Assembly: GCF_014851765.1 (NCBI RefSeq)
Contig: NZ_JACVAI010000001.1
Span: 1,302,001-1,366,000 of the forward strand
DNA: 64,000 nt
Reading direction: 5' to 3'
Source: Pseudomonas sp. PDM04
GTDB lineage: Bacteria > Pseudomonadota > Gammaproteobacteria > Pseudomonadales > Pseudomonadaceae
This document shows, one piece after another, positions 55,553-64,000 of this stretch. The notes below the pieces were generated by a model that saw only the letters and a list, made by a program, of their open reading frames with translations, made no database searches and was not told where the DNA came from. Made by a program: the position numbers and the translations under genes. Position 1 is the stretch's first letter, and each line of letters begins with the position of its first letter.

Positions 55553-56074
55553 TTAATCGTCGAGGCGCTCTTCTAACTGGCGCACTTCGTAGGTCAGCTT
55601 GTCGAGGAATTGCATGCGTCGCATCAGGCGCTCGGCCTGTTCGCGCTGCGCAGCATCGTTCCAGCAAGCGGCAAAGCTCTGGTTCAGTTCTTCCTGGGCA
55701 GCCTTCAGGCGCCGCTTGAAGGCGGCAACGCCAGACAGATCGGCGCTGTCCTGCAGGTCTTCAAGCTCTTCGCGCAACGCCATCTGTTGCAGAAGGAACT
55801 CCGGATCATGCACCGTGACCTCCAGCGGCAGCTCGCCACCGTTCAAGGCGAGCAGGTAACGCGCGCGCTTGGGTGGACTCTTGAGCGTCTGGTAGGCCTC
55901 GTTGAGGCTCGCGGATTGCTCCAGCGCCAACCGCTGCTCGCGCTCGGAAGCGTCCGCAAAACGGTCCGGATGAACACTGCGCGCCAACTCACGGTAGCGC
56001 GTAGCCAGCTGGTCGAGGTCCAGATTGAAGCTCGGTTGCAGCTCGAATAAAGCGAAATGACAAGGAGTACCCAC
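55553..56074 (-). CDS. hscB: Fe-S co-chaperone HscB
   Basis: The GTG at 56074 ([15 protein letters not shown] after the initiator) gives 173 aa, the family length; the frame is open 13 codons further upstream, into iscA. The N-terminal J-domain holds HPDRF. The C-terminal three-helix domain ([32 protein letters not shown]) binds IscU. It recruits HscA and stimulates its ATPase. It starts 8 bp after iscA. Confidence 0.95.
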   Translation of the reverse strand: MGTPCHFALFELQPSFNLDLDQLATRYRELARSVHPDRFADASEREQRLALEQSASLNEAYQTLKSPPKRARYLLALNGGELPLEVTVHDPEFLLQQMALREELEDLQDSADLSGVAAFKRRLKAAQEELNQSFAACWNDAAQREQAERLMRRMQFLDKLTYEVRQLEERLDD

Positions 56075-56082
56075 AAGAAGCC

Positions 56083-56406
56083 TCAGATGTTGAAGCTTTC
56101 GCCGCAGCCACACTCACCGCGTACGTTGGGGTTGTTGAACTTGAAGCCTTCGTTCAACCCTTCCTTGACGAAATCGAGCTCGGTGCCGTCCAGGTAGGCC
56201 AGGCTTTTCGGGTCGATGATCACTTTCTCGCCGTGACTTTCGAACACCTGATCCTCTGCAACCACCTCGTCGACAAACTCCAGCACATAGGCAAGGCCGG
56301 AACAGCCTGTGGTGCGAACACCCAGACGAATCCCTTCACCTTTGCCGCGCCCGTCAAGGGAGCGCCGCACGTGTCGAGCAGCCGCTTCTGTCATGCTGAT
56401 AGCCAT
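56083..56406 (-). CDS. iscA: Fe-S assembly protein IscA
   Basis: This 107-aa A-type carrier has the three conserved cysteines in [11 protein letters not shown] and [10 protein letters not shown] near the C-terminus. It carries iron or [Fe-S] clusters to target proteins. It is 34 bp after iscU and 8 bp before hscB. Confidence 0.97.
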   Translation of the reverse strand: MAISMTEAAARHVRRSLDGRGKGEGIRLGVRTTGCSGLAYVLEFVDEVVAEDQVFESHGEKVIIDPKSLAYLDGTELDFVKEGLNEGFKFNNPNVRGECGCGESFNI

Positions 56407-56440
56407 CGGTGACTCCTTACTCGTCGCTCATTCTTGAAAG

Positions 56441-56827
56441 TCAGATCAAGCCTTTCTTCTGCTTGTAGTCGCGAACGGCCGCCTTGATGGCGTCTTCAGC
56501 GAGCACGGAGCAGTGAATTTTCACTGGCGGCAGGGCCAGTTCTTCGGCCAGTTGAGTGTTCTTGATGGTCTCTGCTTCATCCAGAGTCTTGCCTTTCATC
56601 CACTCGGTCGCCAGGGAGCTGGAGGCGATGGCCGAACCGCAGCCATAGGTCTTGAACTTGGCGTCTTCGATGATGCCTTGCTCGTTGACCTTGATCTGCA
56701 GGCGCATGACGTCGCCGCACGCCGGGGCGCCGACCATGCCAGTGCCGACATCCGGGTCTTCCGCGTCCATCTTGCCGACGTTGCGCGGGTTTTCGTAGTG
56801 GTCGATGACCTTTTCGCTGTAAGCCAT
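56441..56827 (-). CDS. iscU: Fe-S scaffold protein IscU
   Basis: This 128-aa scaffold has its ligand cysteines in GAPACGDVM, KTYGCGSAIASS and KIHCSVLAED, the conserved Asp of APACGD, and the HscA-binding loop LPPVK just before the third Cys. It builds the [2Fe-2S] cluster with sulfur from IscS. An 84-bp gap with a strong hairpin separates it from iscS. Confidence 0.97.
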   Translation of the reverse strand: MAYSEKVIDHYENPRNVGKMDAEDPDVGTGMVGAPACGDVMRLQIKVNEQGIIEDAKFKTYGCGSAIASSSLATEWMKGKTLDEAETIKNTQLAEELALPPVKIHCSVLAEDAIKAAVRDYKQKKGLI

Positions 56828-56866
56828 GGTACTTATTCCTCACTCATCAGAGAGTCGCTCTTGAGG

Positions 56867-56893
56867 CCCCGGGAACCGTGGTTCGACGGGGCT
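56867..56893 (-). other. Strong hairpin between iscS and iscU
   Basis: GCCCCG/CGGGGC and GAACC/GGTTC stack with one mismatch around a 2-to-3-base loop in the 84-bp iscS-iscU gap. No T-run follows on the minus strand, so a processing, pausing or stabilising role is more likely than termination. Confidence 0.55.
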
Positions 56894-56911
56894 GTTTGCG
56901 GCGACTTGAAA

Positions 56912-58126
56912 TCAGTGTGCCGCCCACTCGATTTTCGAAATGTCGACACCGTCTTTATACATGTCCCACAGCGGCGACAGGGCGCGCAGCTTGGTAACGG
57001 CCTCGCAGACTTTCTGCGCGGCGTAGTCGATTTCTTCTTCGGTGGTGAAACGACCGAAGGTGAAGCGGATCGAGCTGTGTGCCAGTTCGTCGTTGCGGCC
57101 CAGGGCGCGCAGCACGTACGAAGGCTCCAGCGAGGCCGAGGTGCAGGCCGAACCGGACGACACCGCCAGGTCCTTGAGGGCCATGATCAGCGACTCGCCT
57201 TCGACGTAGTTGAAGCTCAGGTTCAGGTTGTGCGGAACACGAGCGGTCAGGCTGCCGTTGACGTACAGCTCTTCCAGGTCTTCGACCTGCTTGAAGAAAC
57301 GGTCGCTCAGGGCCTTGATGCGCACGTTCTCGGCCGCCATGTCTTCCTTGGCGACGCGGAAGGCTTCACCCATGCCGACGATCTGGTGAGTGGCCAGGGT
57401 GCCGGAACGCATGCCGCGCTCGTGACCGCCGCCGTGCATGGTCGCTTCGATGCGCACGCGTGGCTTGCGGCTCACGTACAGCGCGCCGATGCCTTTCGGA
57501 CCGTAGGTCTTGTGGGCGGAGAACGACATCATGTCGACTTTCAGCTTCTGCAGGTCGATCTCGACCTTGCCGGTGGACTGAGCAGCGTCGACGTGGAACA
57601 GGATGCCCTTGGAGCGGGTCAGTTCGCCGATGGCGGCGATGTCGTTGACGGTGCCGATTTCGTTGTTCACGTGCATGATCGAAACCAGGATGGTGTCGTC
57701 GCGCAGGGCGGCTTCGATCATGGCCGGGGTGATCAGGCCATCTTCCTGAGGATCGAGGTAGGTGACTTCGAAGCCTTCACGCTCCAGTTGGCGCATGGTG
57801 TCCAGGACAGCCTTGTGCTCGATCTTGGAGGTGATCAGGTGCTTGCCCTTGGTCTGGTAGAAATGTGCCGCACCCTTGATTGCCAGGTTGTCGGACTCGG
57901 TGGCGCCAGAGGTCCAGACGATTTCACGCGGGTCGGCGTTGACCAGGTCGGCGACCTGACGACGGGCGTTCTCGACGGACTCTTCAGCTTTCCAGCCGAA
58001 CACGTGGGAGCGGGACGCCGGGTTACCGAAGTTCCCGTCGACCAGCAGGCATTCACTCATCTTTTGCGCAACACGCGGATCAACCGGGGTGGTCGCAGAG
58101 TAATCAAGGTAAATCGGCAATTTCAT
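56912..58126 (-). CDS. iscS: Cysteine desulfurase IscS
   Basis: This 404-aa PLP enzyme starts [19 protein letters not shown]. The PLP lysine lies in [18 protein letters not shown] and the active Cys in [17 protein letters not shown]. The C-terminus ends [13 protein letters not shown], as in IscS proteins. It removes sulfur from cysteine for IscU and for tRNA thiolation. It follows iscR by 50 bp. Confidence 0.97.
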   Translation of the reverse strand: MKLPIYLDYSATTPVDPRVAQKMSECLLVDGNFGNPASRSHVFGWKAEESVENARRQVADLVNADPREIVWTSGATESDNLAIKGAAHFYQTKGKHLITSKIEHKAVLDTMRQLEREGFEVTYLDPQEDGLITPAMIEAALRDDTILVSIMHVNNEIGTVNDIAAIGELTRSKGILFHVDAAQSTGKVEIDLQKLKVDMMSFSAHKTYGPKGIGALYVSRKPRVRIEATMHGGGHERGMRSGTLATHQIVGMGEAFRVAKEDMAAENVRIKALSDRFFKQVEDLEELYVNGSLTARVPHNLNLSFNYVEGESLIMALKDLAVSSGSACTSASLEPSYVLRALGRNDELAHSSIRFTFGRFTTEEEIDYAAQKVCEAVTKLRALSPLWDMYKDGVDISKIEWAAH

Positions 58127-58176
58127 GGACTCTCTCCTAAATCAGGCTGGCTGGCGCGCCGCTAGCTCTCTGGCTG

Positions 58177-58668
58177 TCATTCGACGGCGGACGCTTCAAT
58201 CTTGTCCAGGCGTGGCGCCTTGCTGTTGCAACGGCGTTGGTCCTGACGCATGGCTACTTCTTGCACCTCACGGCGAGTGACAAGGTCAGCCAAGCTGATA
58301 CCGCTCAGAAATTCGTGGATCTGCAGGCTCAGGTCGCACCACAAGTGGTGAGTCAGGCAGGTGTCGCCGGAATGGCAATCGCCCTGGCCCTGGCATTTGG
58401 TGGCATCTACCGATTCGTTGACCGCATCGATCACCTGGGCGACCTGGATGCCCTGCATGTCGCGGGACAACTGGTAGCCGCCGCCCGGACCGCGAACGCT
58501 GGAGACCAGATTGCTGCGGCGCAATTTGGCGAAAAGCTGTTCGAGGTAGGACAGGGAGATGCCTTGGCGCTCGGAGATATCGGCCAGGGACACGGGCCCG
58601 TGCTGCGCGTGCAACGCCAGATCGAGCATGGCGGTCACGGCGTATCGGCCTTTTGTAGTCAGTCGCAT
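58177..58668 (-). CDS. iscR: Fe-S cluster regulator IscR
   Basis: From ATG 58668 ([19 protein letters not shown]) the protein is 163 aa. The Rrf2-family winged helix covers about 1-80, with [18 protein letters not shown]. The cluster-binding cysteines lie in [17 protein letters not shown], in IscR spacing. With a [2Fe-2S] cluster it represses the isc operon; without it, it activates other promoters. Two type-1-like sites overlap its own promoter. Confidence 0.96.
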   Translation of the reverse strand: MRLTTKGRYAVTAMLDLALHAQHGPVSLADISERQGISLSYLEQLFAKLRRSNLVSSVRGPGGGYQLSRDMQGIQVAQVIDAVNESVDATKCQGQGDCHSGDTCLTHHLWCDLSLQIHEFLSGISLADLVTRREVQEVAMRQDQRRCNSKAPRLDKIEASAVE

Positions 58669-58701
58669 GGACAATTACCACGGAGTTTCGGAAGTGAGGC
58701 G

Positions 58702-58730
58702 AGTATGCAATTCCCGAGTATTTAAGTCAA
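58702..58730 (-). promoter_or_regulatory. isc operon promoter
   Basis: On the minus strand TTGACT (58725-58730) and CATACT (58702-58707) are separated by 17 bp. The start of iscR lies 33 bp downstream. The -35 box is inside an IscR site. Confidence 0.8.
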
Positions 58731-58734
58731 CTAT
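58710..58734 (-). promoter_or_regulatory. IscR type-1-like binding site
   Basis: On the minus strand this 25-mer reads ATAGTTGACT, then TAAATACTC, then GGGAAT, close to the type-1 consensus ATASYYGACT...AGTC..STAT. It covers the spacer and -35 box, so bound IscR would block RNA polymerase. Confidence 0.7.
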
Positions 58735-58759
58735 AAGACCTAGTACTTTAGTCAGGTTT
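58735..58759 (-). promoter_or_regulatory. Second, weaker IscR-like site
   Basis: On the minus strand this reads AAACCTGACTAAAGTACTAG then GTCTT, sharing CCTGACTAAA with the type-1 consensus but with several mismatches in the other half. It lies just upstream of the -35 box. Confidence 0.5.
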
Positions 58760-58829
58760 ACCCGCAAAACAGCGCGCGCATCATAGCAAAGGCTGGTCGG
58801 TTACAGCCAGCAGTACCGTGTTATCGTTC

Positions 58830-58894
58830 ATCGCGAGCAGGCTCGCTCCCACACTGGATCGCATTCCCCCTGTGGGAGCGAGCCTGCTCGCGAT
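58830..58894. repeat. REPIN
   Basis: TCGCGAGCAGGCTCGCTCCC faces GTGGGAGCGAGCCTGCTCGC, with about 18 bp between. It lies between cysE and the isc promoter. Confidence 0.92.
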
Positions 58895-58908
58895 GAATTC
58901 ACCTCAAT

Positions 58909-59688
58909 TCAGCCGGCCTGGCTCTGATCCTTGTCCTTCACGCACGCAAAGTCTTCCTCGCGCAGTTCAGGCAGGTCTTTCGCACAGTAATTGCTGCCCA
59001 GCTCGGTCAATGCGCCGCACATCCCCTCCAGGCGACCATCGACCGCCTGCAGGTGATCGAGCAACTGGTTGATGGCGCGGGCCACCGGGTCCGGCATGTC
59101 TTCGCCGACACCGTAGGCATCGAAGCCGATTTTCTCGGCCATGGCCTTGCGCCTGGCGTCCTGCTCCTCGTCGGTCTTGACGATGATCCGCCCCGGAATA
59201 CCCACCACCGTCGCCCCGGCCGGCACCGCCTTGGTGACCACGGCATTGGAACCGACCTTGGCCCCTGCGCCGACGGTGAACGGGCCGAGCACCTTGGCAC
59301 CGGCGCCCACCACCACGCCGTCTTCCAGGGTCGGGTGACGCTTGCCCTTGTTCCAGCTGGTGCCGCCCAGGGTCACGCCCTGGTACAGGGTGACGTCGTT
59401 GCCGATTTCGGCGGTTTCACCGATGACGATGCCCATGCCATGGTCAATGAAGAAGCGACGACCGACCTTGGCCCCCGGATGAATCTCGATCCCGGTCAGC
59501 CAGCGGCCGAAGTTCGACACCAGCCGCGCCAGCCATTTCAGTTCGGCGCGCCACAGGGCCGCCGACAGACGGTGAATCCAGATGGCATGCATGCCCGGGT
59601 AGCACGTCAGGACTTCAAAAGCGTTACGCGCTGCCGGGTCACGATGGAAAACACTCTGGATATCTTCACGCAAACGCTCGAACATCAT
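58909..59688 (-). CDS. cysE: Serine O-acetyltransferase CysE
   Basis: This 259-aa protein has an N-terminal helical domain (about 1-70: [26 protein letters not shown]). A left-handed beta-helix of hexapeptide repeats follows ([29 protein letters not shown], in consecutive segments; [16 protein letters not shown]). It makes O-acetylserine, the precursor of cysteine. The adjacent isc operon consumes cysteine. It overlaps trmJ by one base. Confidence 0.94.
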   Translation of the reverse strand: MMFERLREDIQSVFHRDPAARNAFEVLTCYPGMHAIWIHRLSAALWRAELKWLARLVSNFGRWLTGIEIHPGAKVGRRFFIDHGMGIVIGETAEIGNDVTLYQGVTLGGTSWNKGKRHPTLEDGVVVGAGAKVLGPFTVGAGAKVGSNAVVTKAVPAGATVVGIPGRIIVKTDEEQDARRKAMAEKIGFDAYGVGEDMPDPVARAINQLLDHLQAVDGRLEGMCGALTELGSNYCAKDLPELREEDFACVKDKDQSQAG

Positions 59689-60458
59689 TAATCCTTCCGC
59701 TTCAGAAGCTCGCCACGGGCCGCTTTTTGGGTTTCCGTGAGGATGCCACGCAATATATTCATCTCAGCCCGGCTGACCGAGCTGCGTCCGTACAACCGAC
59801 GCAGGCGCGCCATCAAGTGCCGTGGCTTTTCCGGATCGAGGAACTCAATGGCCACCAGGGTCTGCTCCAGGTGCTCATAGAATCGCTCCAGCTCATCCAT
59901 GGTCGCCAGCTCCGCGCTTTTGACCGAAGCCACTTCTTCCTTCTCGACCTTGCTCGGCTGCCCCTGGGCCGCCAGCCAGGCCATGCGCACTTCATAACTC
60001 AACACCTGCACCGCCGCCCCCAGGTTCAGCGAACTGAACTCGGGGTCGGATGGGATGTGCACGTGATAATGACATCGCTGCAGCTCTTCGTTGGTCAGGC
60101 CGGAATCTTCACGACCAAAGACCAGGGCGATCTGCGCGTCCTGCCCGGCTTCCTCGACCACTTTCGTGCCGCATTCGCGAGGATCGAGCAGCGGCCACGG
60201 AATGCGTCGGTCACGGGCGCTGGTGCCCAGCACCAGGTTGCAGCCGACCAGGGCATCCTCCAAGGTGGCGACGACCTGCGCATTTTCAAGGATGTCGCCG
60301 GCGCCTGAGGCTCGGGCATCGGCCTCGTGATGCGGGAACACGCGTGGTTCAACCAGCACCAGCCGCGACAGGCCCATGTTCTTCATGGCACGCGCAGTCC
60401 CGCCGATATTGCCTGGATGACTGGTATTGACCAGCACGACACGAATGTTTTGCAGCAA
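59688..60458 (-). CDS. trmJ: tRNA (cytidine/uridine-2'-O) methyltransferase TrmJ
   Basis: This 256-aa SPOUT-family protein starts [20 protein letters not shown], with [36 protein letters not shown] and [20 protein letters not shown]. The knotted SAM site is complete, and a C-terminal helical extension follows. It methylates the 2'-OH of position 32 in tRNAs. It is divergent from suhB and overlaps cysE. Confidence 0.95.
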   Translation of the reverse strand: MLQNIRVVLVNTSHPGNIGGTARAMKNMGLSRLVLVEPRVFPHHEADARASGAGDILENAQVVATLEDALVGCNLVLGTSARDRRIPWPLLDPRECGTKVVEEAGQDAQIALVFGREDSGLTNEELQRCHYHVHIPSDPEFSSLNLGAAVQVLSYEVRMAWLAAQGQPSKVEKEEVASVKSAELATMDELERFYEHLEQTLVAIEFLDPEKPRHLMARLRRLYGRSSVSRAEMNILRGILTETQKAARGELLKRKD

Positions 60459-60540
60459 GGGAGGCGCTCTCGAACACGATAATCGGGAGCCGAATCTTAC
60501 AGCTCAAACTACCGTTAAGCCACGAAAGCGAACACCGACC

Positions 60541-60568
60541 TTCACCTGTAGAAACTTTCTGATAGAAT
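60541..60568 (+). promoter_or_regulatory. Probable suhB promoter
   Basis: TTCACC at 60541-60546 and TAGAAT at 60563-60568 are 16 bp apart; the suhB ATG is 36 bp downstream and is preceded by AGGTGA. The -35 box is a weak match. Confidence 0.5.
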
Positions 60569-60604
60569 GCGCGGCTTTCTTTAACAACCTTAGGTGACAC
60601 ATCC

Positions 60605-61423
60605 ATGCAGCCCATGCTGAATATCGCGCTGCGCGCCGCCCGCAGCGCCAGTGAATTGATCTTCCGCTCCATCGAGCGCCTGGATACCATCAAGGTCGAC
60701 GAAAAAGACGCCAAGGATTACGTATCCGAGGTGGATCGCGCCGCCGAACAGAAAATCATCGACGCCCTGCGCAAGGCGTACCCGAACCACTCGATCATGG
60801 GTGAAGAAACCGGCATGCACGCCGGCACCGGGATCGAAGGCGAAGAATACCTGTGGATCATCGATCCGCTGGACGGCACCACCAACTTCCTGCGCGGCAT
60901 TCCTCACTTCGCTGTCAGCATCGCCTGCAAATACCGCGGTCGCCTCGAGCACGCCGTTGTGCTGGACCCGGTTCGCCAGGAAGAATTCACCGCCAGCCGT
61001 GGCCGTGGCGCCCAGTTGAACGGTCGTCGCCTGCGCGTCAGCGGCCGCACCAGCCTGGACGGCGCCCTGCTGGGCACCGGCTTCCCGTTCCGTGACGACC
61101 AGATGGACAACCTCGACAACTACCTGGGCATGTTCCGCGCCCTGGTTGGCCAGACCGCCGGCATCCGCCGCGCCGGCTCCGCCAGCCTGGACCTGGCGTA
61201 TGTGGCCGCCGGTCGTTTCGACGCTTTCTGGGAATCGGGCCTGTCCGAGTGGGACATGGCCGCAGGCGCCCTGCTGATTCAAGAAGCTGGCGGCCTGGTG
61301 AGCGACTTCACCGGCGGTCACGACTTCCTCGAGAAAGGCCACGTGGTTGCCGGCAACACCAAATGCTTCAAGGCTGTCCTGACCGCGATCCAGCCGCACC
61401 TGCCGGCTTCGCTGAAGCGCTAA
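60605..61423 (+). CDS. suhB: Inositol monophosphatase-family protein SuhB
   Basis: This 272-aa protein has the full metal-dependent phosphatase signature: MGEETGMHAG, WIIDPLDGTTNFLRGIPHF and SEWDMAAGALLIQEAGG. E. coli SuhB also acts with the Nus factors in rRNA antitermination, and in Pseudomonas it influences virulence and motility genes. Length is as in E. coli (267 aa). A terminator follows 17 bp after the stop. Confidence 0.95.
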   Translation: MQPMLNIALRAARSASELIFRSIERLDTIKVDEKDAKDYVSEVDRAAEQKIIDALRKAYPNHSIMGEETGMHAGTGIEGEEYLWIIDPLDGTTNFLRGIPHFAVSIACKYRGRLEHAVVLDPVRQEEFTASRGRGAQLNGRRLRVSGRTSLDGALLGTGFPFRDDQMDNLDNYLGMFRALVGQTAGIRRAGSASLDLAYVAAGRFDAFWESGLSEWDMAAGALLIQEAGGLVSDFTGGHDFLEKGHVVAGNTKCFKAVLTAIQPHLPASLKR

Positions 61424-61440
61424 GCTTGCAGTGACATGAA

Positions 61441-61467
61441 AAAGCACCCTGCGGGGTGCTTTTTTTA
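61441..61467 (+). terminator. Rho-independent terminator of suhB
   Basis: AGCACCC and GGGTGCT pair around TGCG and are followed by seven further T. Confidence 0.93.
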
Positions 61468-61569
61468 TGCTCAAAAACCGGCCCCGCCCTTGCAGGAGCA
61501 GCCGGTCGACGCTCGATTGCTCGCAATGACGGTTGAACATCCAGCGCTGTGGCGCCTGATACGCCGCTA

Positions 61570-61592
61570 TCGCGAGCAGGCTCGCTCCCACA
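61570..61592 (-). repeat. Single REP sequence
   Basis: TCGCGAGCAGGCTCGCTCCC with no intact partner nearby. A degraded partner may be the piece at 61495-61525. Confidence 0.85.
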
Positions 61593-61683
61593 AGGTGAGG
61601 CTCAGCATTCCCCCTGTAGGAGCATCGACGGTTGCTCCTACAAGGGTTGAACGATGGCCTATCCAAGGCCGGCGATCGCCCAC

Positions 61684-61707
61684 AAAAAAGCACCCCGCAG
61701 GGTGCTT
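61684..61707 (-). terminator. Terminator of the glycine-zipper gene
   Basis: AAGCACCC and GGGTGCTT pair around a 4-base loop; six T follow on the minus strand. The stem is the same as that of the suhB terminator. Confidence 0.9.
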
Positions 61708-61730
61708 CTTTTGAATCTGGCCTCAGCGCA

Positions 61731-62279
61731 TCACTGCCCCGGCTGAGCCTGCGATAGAATCAGCTTGCCTTCCTTGTCCACAGGAATCTGGTTGCCCGGG
61801 TCGCGGTCCATCCGCACCTTGCCTTCCTTGCCGTCCAGCGAGTAACGAACGTCATACCCCACGACCTTGTCGCTGATGTCATTCACCGTGTTACAGCGAG
61901 TCTGGGTGGTGGTGTAGGTGTCACGCTCCTGCATGCCCTCCTGAACCTTGTTACCGGCATAACCGCCACCGACCGCACCGGCAACCGTGGCAATCTTCTT
62001 GCCGGTGCCGCCGCCGATCTGGTTACCCAGCAGACCGCCTGCCAGCGCACCGACCACCGTACCGGCGATCTGGTGTTGATCCTTGACCGGCGCCTGCCGG
62101 GTCACCGTGACGTCCTTGCACACTTCACGTGGAGTCTTGATCTGTGTCTTGACCGGCTCGACGGCCAGTACTTGCGCATACTCAGGGCCGCTTTTTACCA
62201 GGCTGTAGGTGGCAACAGCACCCCCGGCAGTCACACCGACAGCACCCAATACCGCACCAACCAGTAACGACTTGTTCAC
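61731..62279 (-). CDS. Glycine-zipper 2TM-domain envelope protein
   Basis: The GTG at 62279, with AGGAGG 5 bp upstream, gives 182 aa. The N-terminal hydrophobic segment (SLLVGAVLGAVGVTAGGAVA) anchors or exports it. The centre holds a glycine zipper (GTVVGALAGGLLGNQIGGGT, then GAVGGGYAGNKVQEGM) of the Rick_17kDa/SlyB type. The C-terminal part holds GYDVRYSLDGKEGKVRM. Related proteins sit in the outer membrane or periplasm. It is monocistronic, between terminators. No specific function is known. Confidence 0.85.
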   Translation of the reverse strand: MNKSLLVGAVLGAVGVTAGGAVATYSLVKSGPEYAQVLAVEPVKTQIKTPREVCKDVTVTRQAPVKDQHQIAGTVVGALAGGLLGNQIGGGTGKKIATVAGAVGGGYAGNKVQEGMQERDTYTTTQTRCNTVNDISDKVVGYDVRYSLDGKEGKVRMDRDPGNQIPVDKEGKLILSQAQPGQ

Positions 62280-62340
62280 ATGAACCTCCTGACCATCACA
62301 TGCGGGAACGCGCCCGCGCTTCTCCCAGCCTTGGAGCACA

Positions 62341-62373
62341 AAAAAAGGCGCGAGTTCAACTCGCGCCTTTTTT
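62341..62373 (-). terminator. Terminator of secDF
   Basis: GGCGCGAGT and ACTCGCGCC pair around TCA, flanked by A6 and T6, so it can work in both directions. It lies 40 bp after the secF stop. Confidence 0.93.
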
Positions 62374-62412
62374 GGTCATGCACAGCCGGGATCGCTTGAG
62401 GTCAAAGAGCCC

Positions 62413-63327
62413 TCAAGGACGGTCGTCGACTTCCTTCTCGGTGTTCACCGTCGGGATCAGGTCTTCCGAGCTCAGGTTCAGCCAGATCAGCACCACGTTG
62501 GCGATGTAGATCGACGAGTAGGTACCCGCCAACACACCCACCAGCAGCGCCAGGGAGAAGCCGTACAGGTTGTCGCCGCCGAAGAACAGCAGCGCCGCGA
62601 TGGCCAGCAAGGTCGACACCGAGGTCGCGATGGTCCGCAGCAGGGTCTGGGTGGTCGAGATGTTGATGTTCTCGATCAGGCTGGCCTTGCGCAGCACACG
62701 GAAGTTCTCGCGAACCCGGTCGAATACCACGATGGTGTCGTTGAGCGAGTAACCGATGATCGCCAGTACCGCCGCCAGCACCGTCAGGTCGAAGGTGATC
62801 TGGAAGAACGACAGGATACCGATGGTCACGATCACGTCGTGGATCAGCGAAACGATGGCGCCGACCGCGAATTTCCACTGAAAGCGGAACGCCAGGTAGA
62901 TCAGGATGCCGCCCAGCGCCATCAGCATGCCGAGGCCGCCCTGGTCGCGCAGTTCTTCACCGACCTGCGGGCCGACGAACTCGACGCGCTTGACCGTCGC
63001 CGGGTTGTCGCCGCCGACCTTCTGCAGCGCCTCGGCCACCTGGTGGCCCAGTTGCGGGTCTTCACCCGGCATCCGCACCAGCAGGTCGGTGGTGGCGCCG
63101 AAGTTCTGCACCACGGCTTCGTGATAACCGGACGAGACCAGCTGCTCACGCACCTTGGTCACGTCGGCCGGACGCTCGTAGGTCAGCTCGATGAGCGTAC
63201 CGCCGGTGAAGTCCAGGCCCCAGTTCATGCCCTTGGTGAAGACACTGAACAACGCCAGCAGGGTGAGGAACAATGTGACGCCGAACGCGAAGTTGCGGAC
63301 GCCCATGAAGTTGATTGTACGTAACAT
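62413..63327 (-). CDS. secF: Protein translocase subunit SecF
   Basis: This 304-aa protein has six membrane segments and a periplasmic loop after the first. It contains GLDFTGGTLIELTYE, VSLIHDVIVTIGILSFF, and GYSLNDTIVVFDRVRENFR, as in SecF. With SecD it uses the proton gradient to pull proteins out of SecYEG. The C-terminal tail is acidic. It is 9 bp after secD and ends in a terminator. Confidence 0.96.
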   Translation of the reverse strand: MLRTINFMGVRNFAFGVTLFLTLLALFSVFTKGMNWGLDFTGGTLIELTYERPADVTKVREQLVSSGYHEAVVQNFGATTDLLVRMPGEDPQLGHQVAEALQKVGGDNPATVKRVEFVGPQVGEELRDQGGLGMLMALGGILIYLAFRFQWKFAVGAIVSLIHDVIVTIGILSFFQITFDLTVLAAVLAIIGYSLNDTIVVFDRVRENFRVLRKASLIENINISTTQTLLRTIATSVSTLLAIAALLFFGGDNLYGFSLALLVGVLAGTYSSIYIANVVLIWLNLSSEDLIPTVNTEKEVDDRP

Positions 63328-63336
63328 GGCAGCCCC

Positions 63337-64000
63337 TTAAATCCACAACTTCTTGAAGTCACGACCGCCGAAGATCAGGTTGACCATCGCGCGGGTGACC
63401 ATGATGGCCGTGAACATCGAAGTCAAAACCCCGAGGGACATGGTAACTGCGAAGCCCTTGACCGGGCCCGTGCCCATGGCGAACAGGATACCGCCCACCA
63501 GCAAGGTGGTCAGGTTGGCGTCGAGAATCGCGGTGAATGCGCGACTGAAACCTTCGTTGATCGCCCGCTGTACGGTCATGCCCGCCGCGATCTCTTCACG
63601 GATCCGCGAGAAGATCAGTACGTTGGCGTCGACCGCCATACCCATGGTCAACACGATACCGGCGATACCCGGCAGGGTCAGCGTTGCCCCCAGCAGCGAC
63701 ATCAGGGCCAGCAGCAGCACCATGTTCACCGCCAGCGCAACGGTGGCGATGATGCCGAAGAAGCGGTAGATGGCGATGATGAACAGCGACACGAACAGCA
63801 TGCCCCACAGCGAGGCATCGATACCCTTGGTGATGTTGTCGGCACCCAGGCTCGGGCCAATGGTGCGCTCTTCAGCGAAGTACATCGGTGCCGCCAGACC
63901 ACCGGCACGCAGCAGCAGCGCCAGTTCGGACGATTCGCCCTGGCCGTTCAGACCGGTGATACGGAACTGCGCACCCAGCGGCGACTGGATGGTCGCCAGG
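63337..64000 (-). CDS. secD: Protein translocase subunit SecD, 5' part outside window
   Basis: The frame is open from the window edge (about 220 codons). It covers the end of the periplasmic domain ([20 protein letters not shown], then LRAGGLAAP and [10 protein letters not shown]) and the C-terminal membrane domain with [19 protein letters not shown] and IFSRIREE. It ends [16 protein letters not shown]. It partners SecF. Internal ATG codons (for example at 63885) are not the true start. Confidence 0.95.
   Translation of the reverse strand, partial: LATIQSPLGAQFRITGLNGQGESSELALLLRAGGLAAPMYFAEERTIGPSLGADNITKGIDASLWGMLFVSLFIIAIYRFFGIIATVALAVNMVLLLALMSLLGATLTLPGIAGIVLTMGMAVDANVLIFSRIREEIAAGMTVQRAINEGFSRAFTAILDANLTTLLVGGILFAMGTGPVKGFAVTMSLGVLTSMFTAIMVTRAMVNLIFGGRDFKKLWI

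Larger units (their letters stand above)
61424..61730. other. Gene-free stretch with terminators, a REP and a hairpin
   Basis: These 307 bp between convergent suhB and the glycine-zipper gene hold two near-identical terminators facing each other, a single REP at 61570-61592, and the hairpin TGTAGGAGCA...TTGCTCCTACA at 61615-61642. Degraded REP-like pieces (GGAGCAGCCGGTCGACGCTC) lie at 61495-61525. No gene is seen. Confidence 0.8.

Overview
The window is GC-rich chromosomal DNA of a fluorescent Pseudomonas (P. fluorescens group). The evidence is the gene content, the codon use, and the many REP/REPIN palindromes with the core GTGGGAGCGAGCCTGCTCGC. From tadA (about 19.7 kb) to secD (window end) the gene order follows, as I remember it, the P. 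aeruginosa PAO1 core block that runs from tadA through guaBA, xseA, leuA, der, hisS, ispG, ndk, isc, cysE and suhB to secDF.

Layout: (1) 0-6.7 kb, minus strand: an alternate (CS1/Coo-like) chaperone-usher fimbrial operon with major pilin, usher, chaperone, second pilin-like subunit and two tandem tip-adhesin paralogues; the last is cut by the window edge. (2) 7.1-13.8 kb: a yqjI-yqjH metal-responsive regulator/siderophore reductase pair, a small Pr6Pr/VF530 pair, then oprB and the membrane glucose dehydrogenase gcd (periplasmic glucose use). (3) 13.9-17.7 kb: a second Lon-type protease (AsrA-like) behind a heat-shock-like promoter, a chagasin-type protease inhibitor lipoprotein, and a YhhN protein. 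(4) 17.8-21.5 kb: cmoAB and tadA (tRNA wobble modification) and a Tat-exported multicopper oxidase. (5) 21.7-32 kb: an apparently accessory block between the multicopper oxidase and guaA. It carries two very large related toxin-like proteins (1032 and 1428 aa) and an enolase-superfamily sugar-acid dehydratase with its MFS transporter. (6) 32-64 kb: core genes guaA/guaB, a TSUP transporter, xseA, an M23 peptidase, leuA with a possible leader peptide, an omega-amidase/aminotransferase pair, der, the long minus-strand run ndk-rlmN-pilF-rodZ-ispG-hisS-yfgM-bamB, the complete isc operon with an IscR-type promoter, cysE, trmJ, suhB, a glycine-zipper protein, and secF/secD (secD truncated by the window).

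The most unusual content is the toxin pair. Both proteins share an N-terminal module and carry C-terminal domains that look like the ChaN/EreA/TIKI fold. There are three copies of this domain in total, and only the last one keeps both signature motifs (GESH and GNSH). A nearly perfect 24-bp palindrome sits between the first toxin and the divergent multicopper oxidase gene. Several regulatory sites can be read directly: a sigma-32-like promoter before asrA, a PtxS-like operator before gcd, a 16-bp palindrome before yqjI, IscR type-1-like sites before iscR, BvgA/EvgA-like half-sites before the fimbrial operon, and an ndk promoter whose -10 box lies in the loop of the isc terminator. No tRNA, rRNA, IS element, integrase or CRISPR array was seen.
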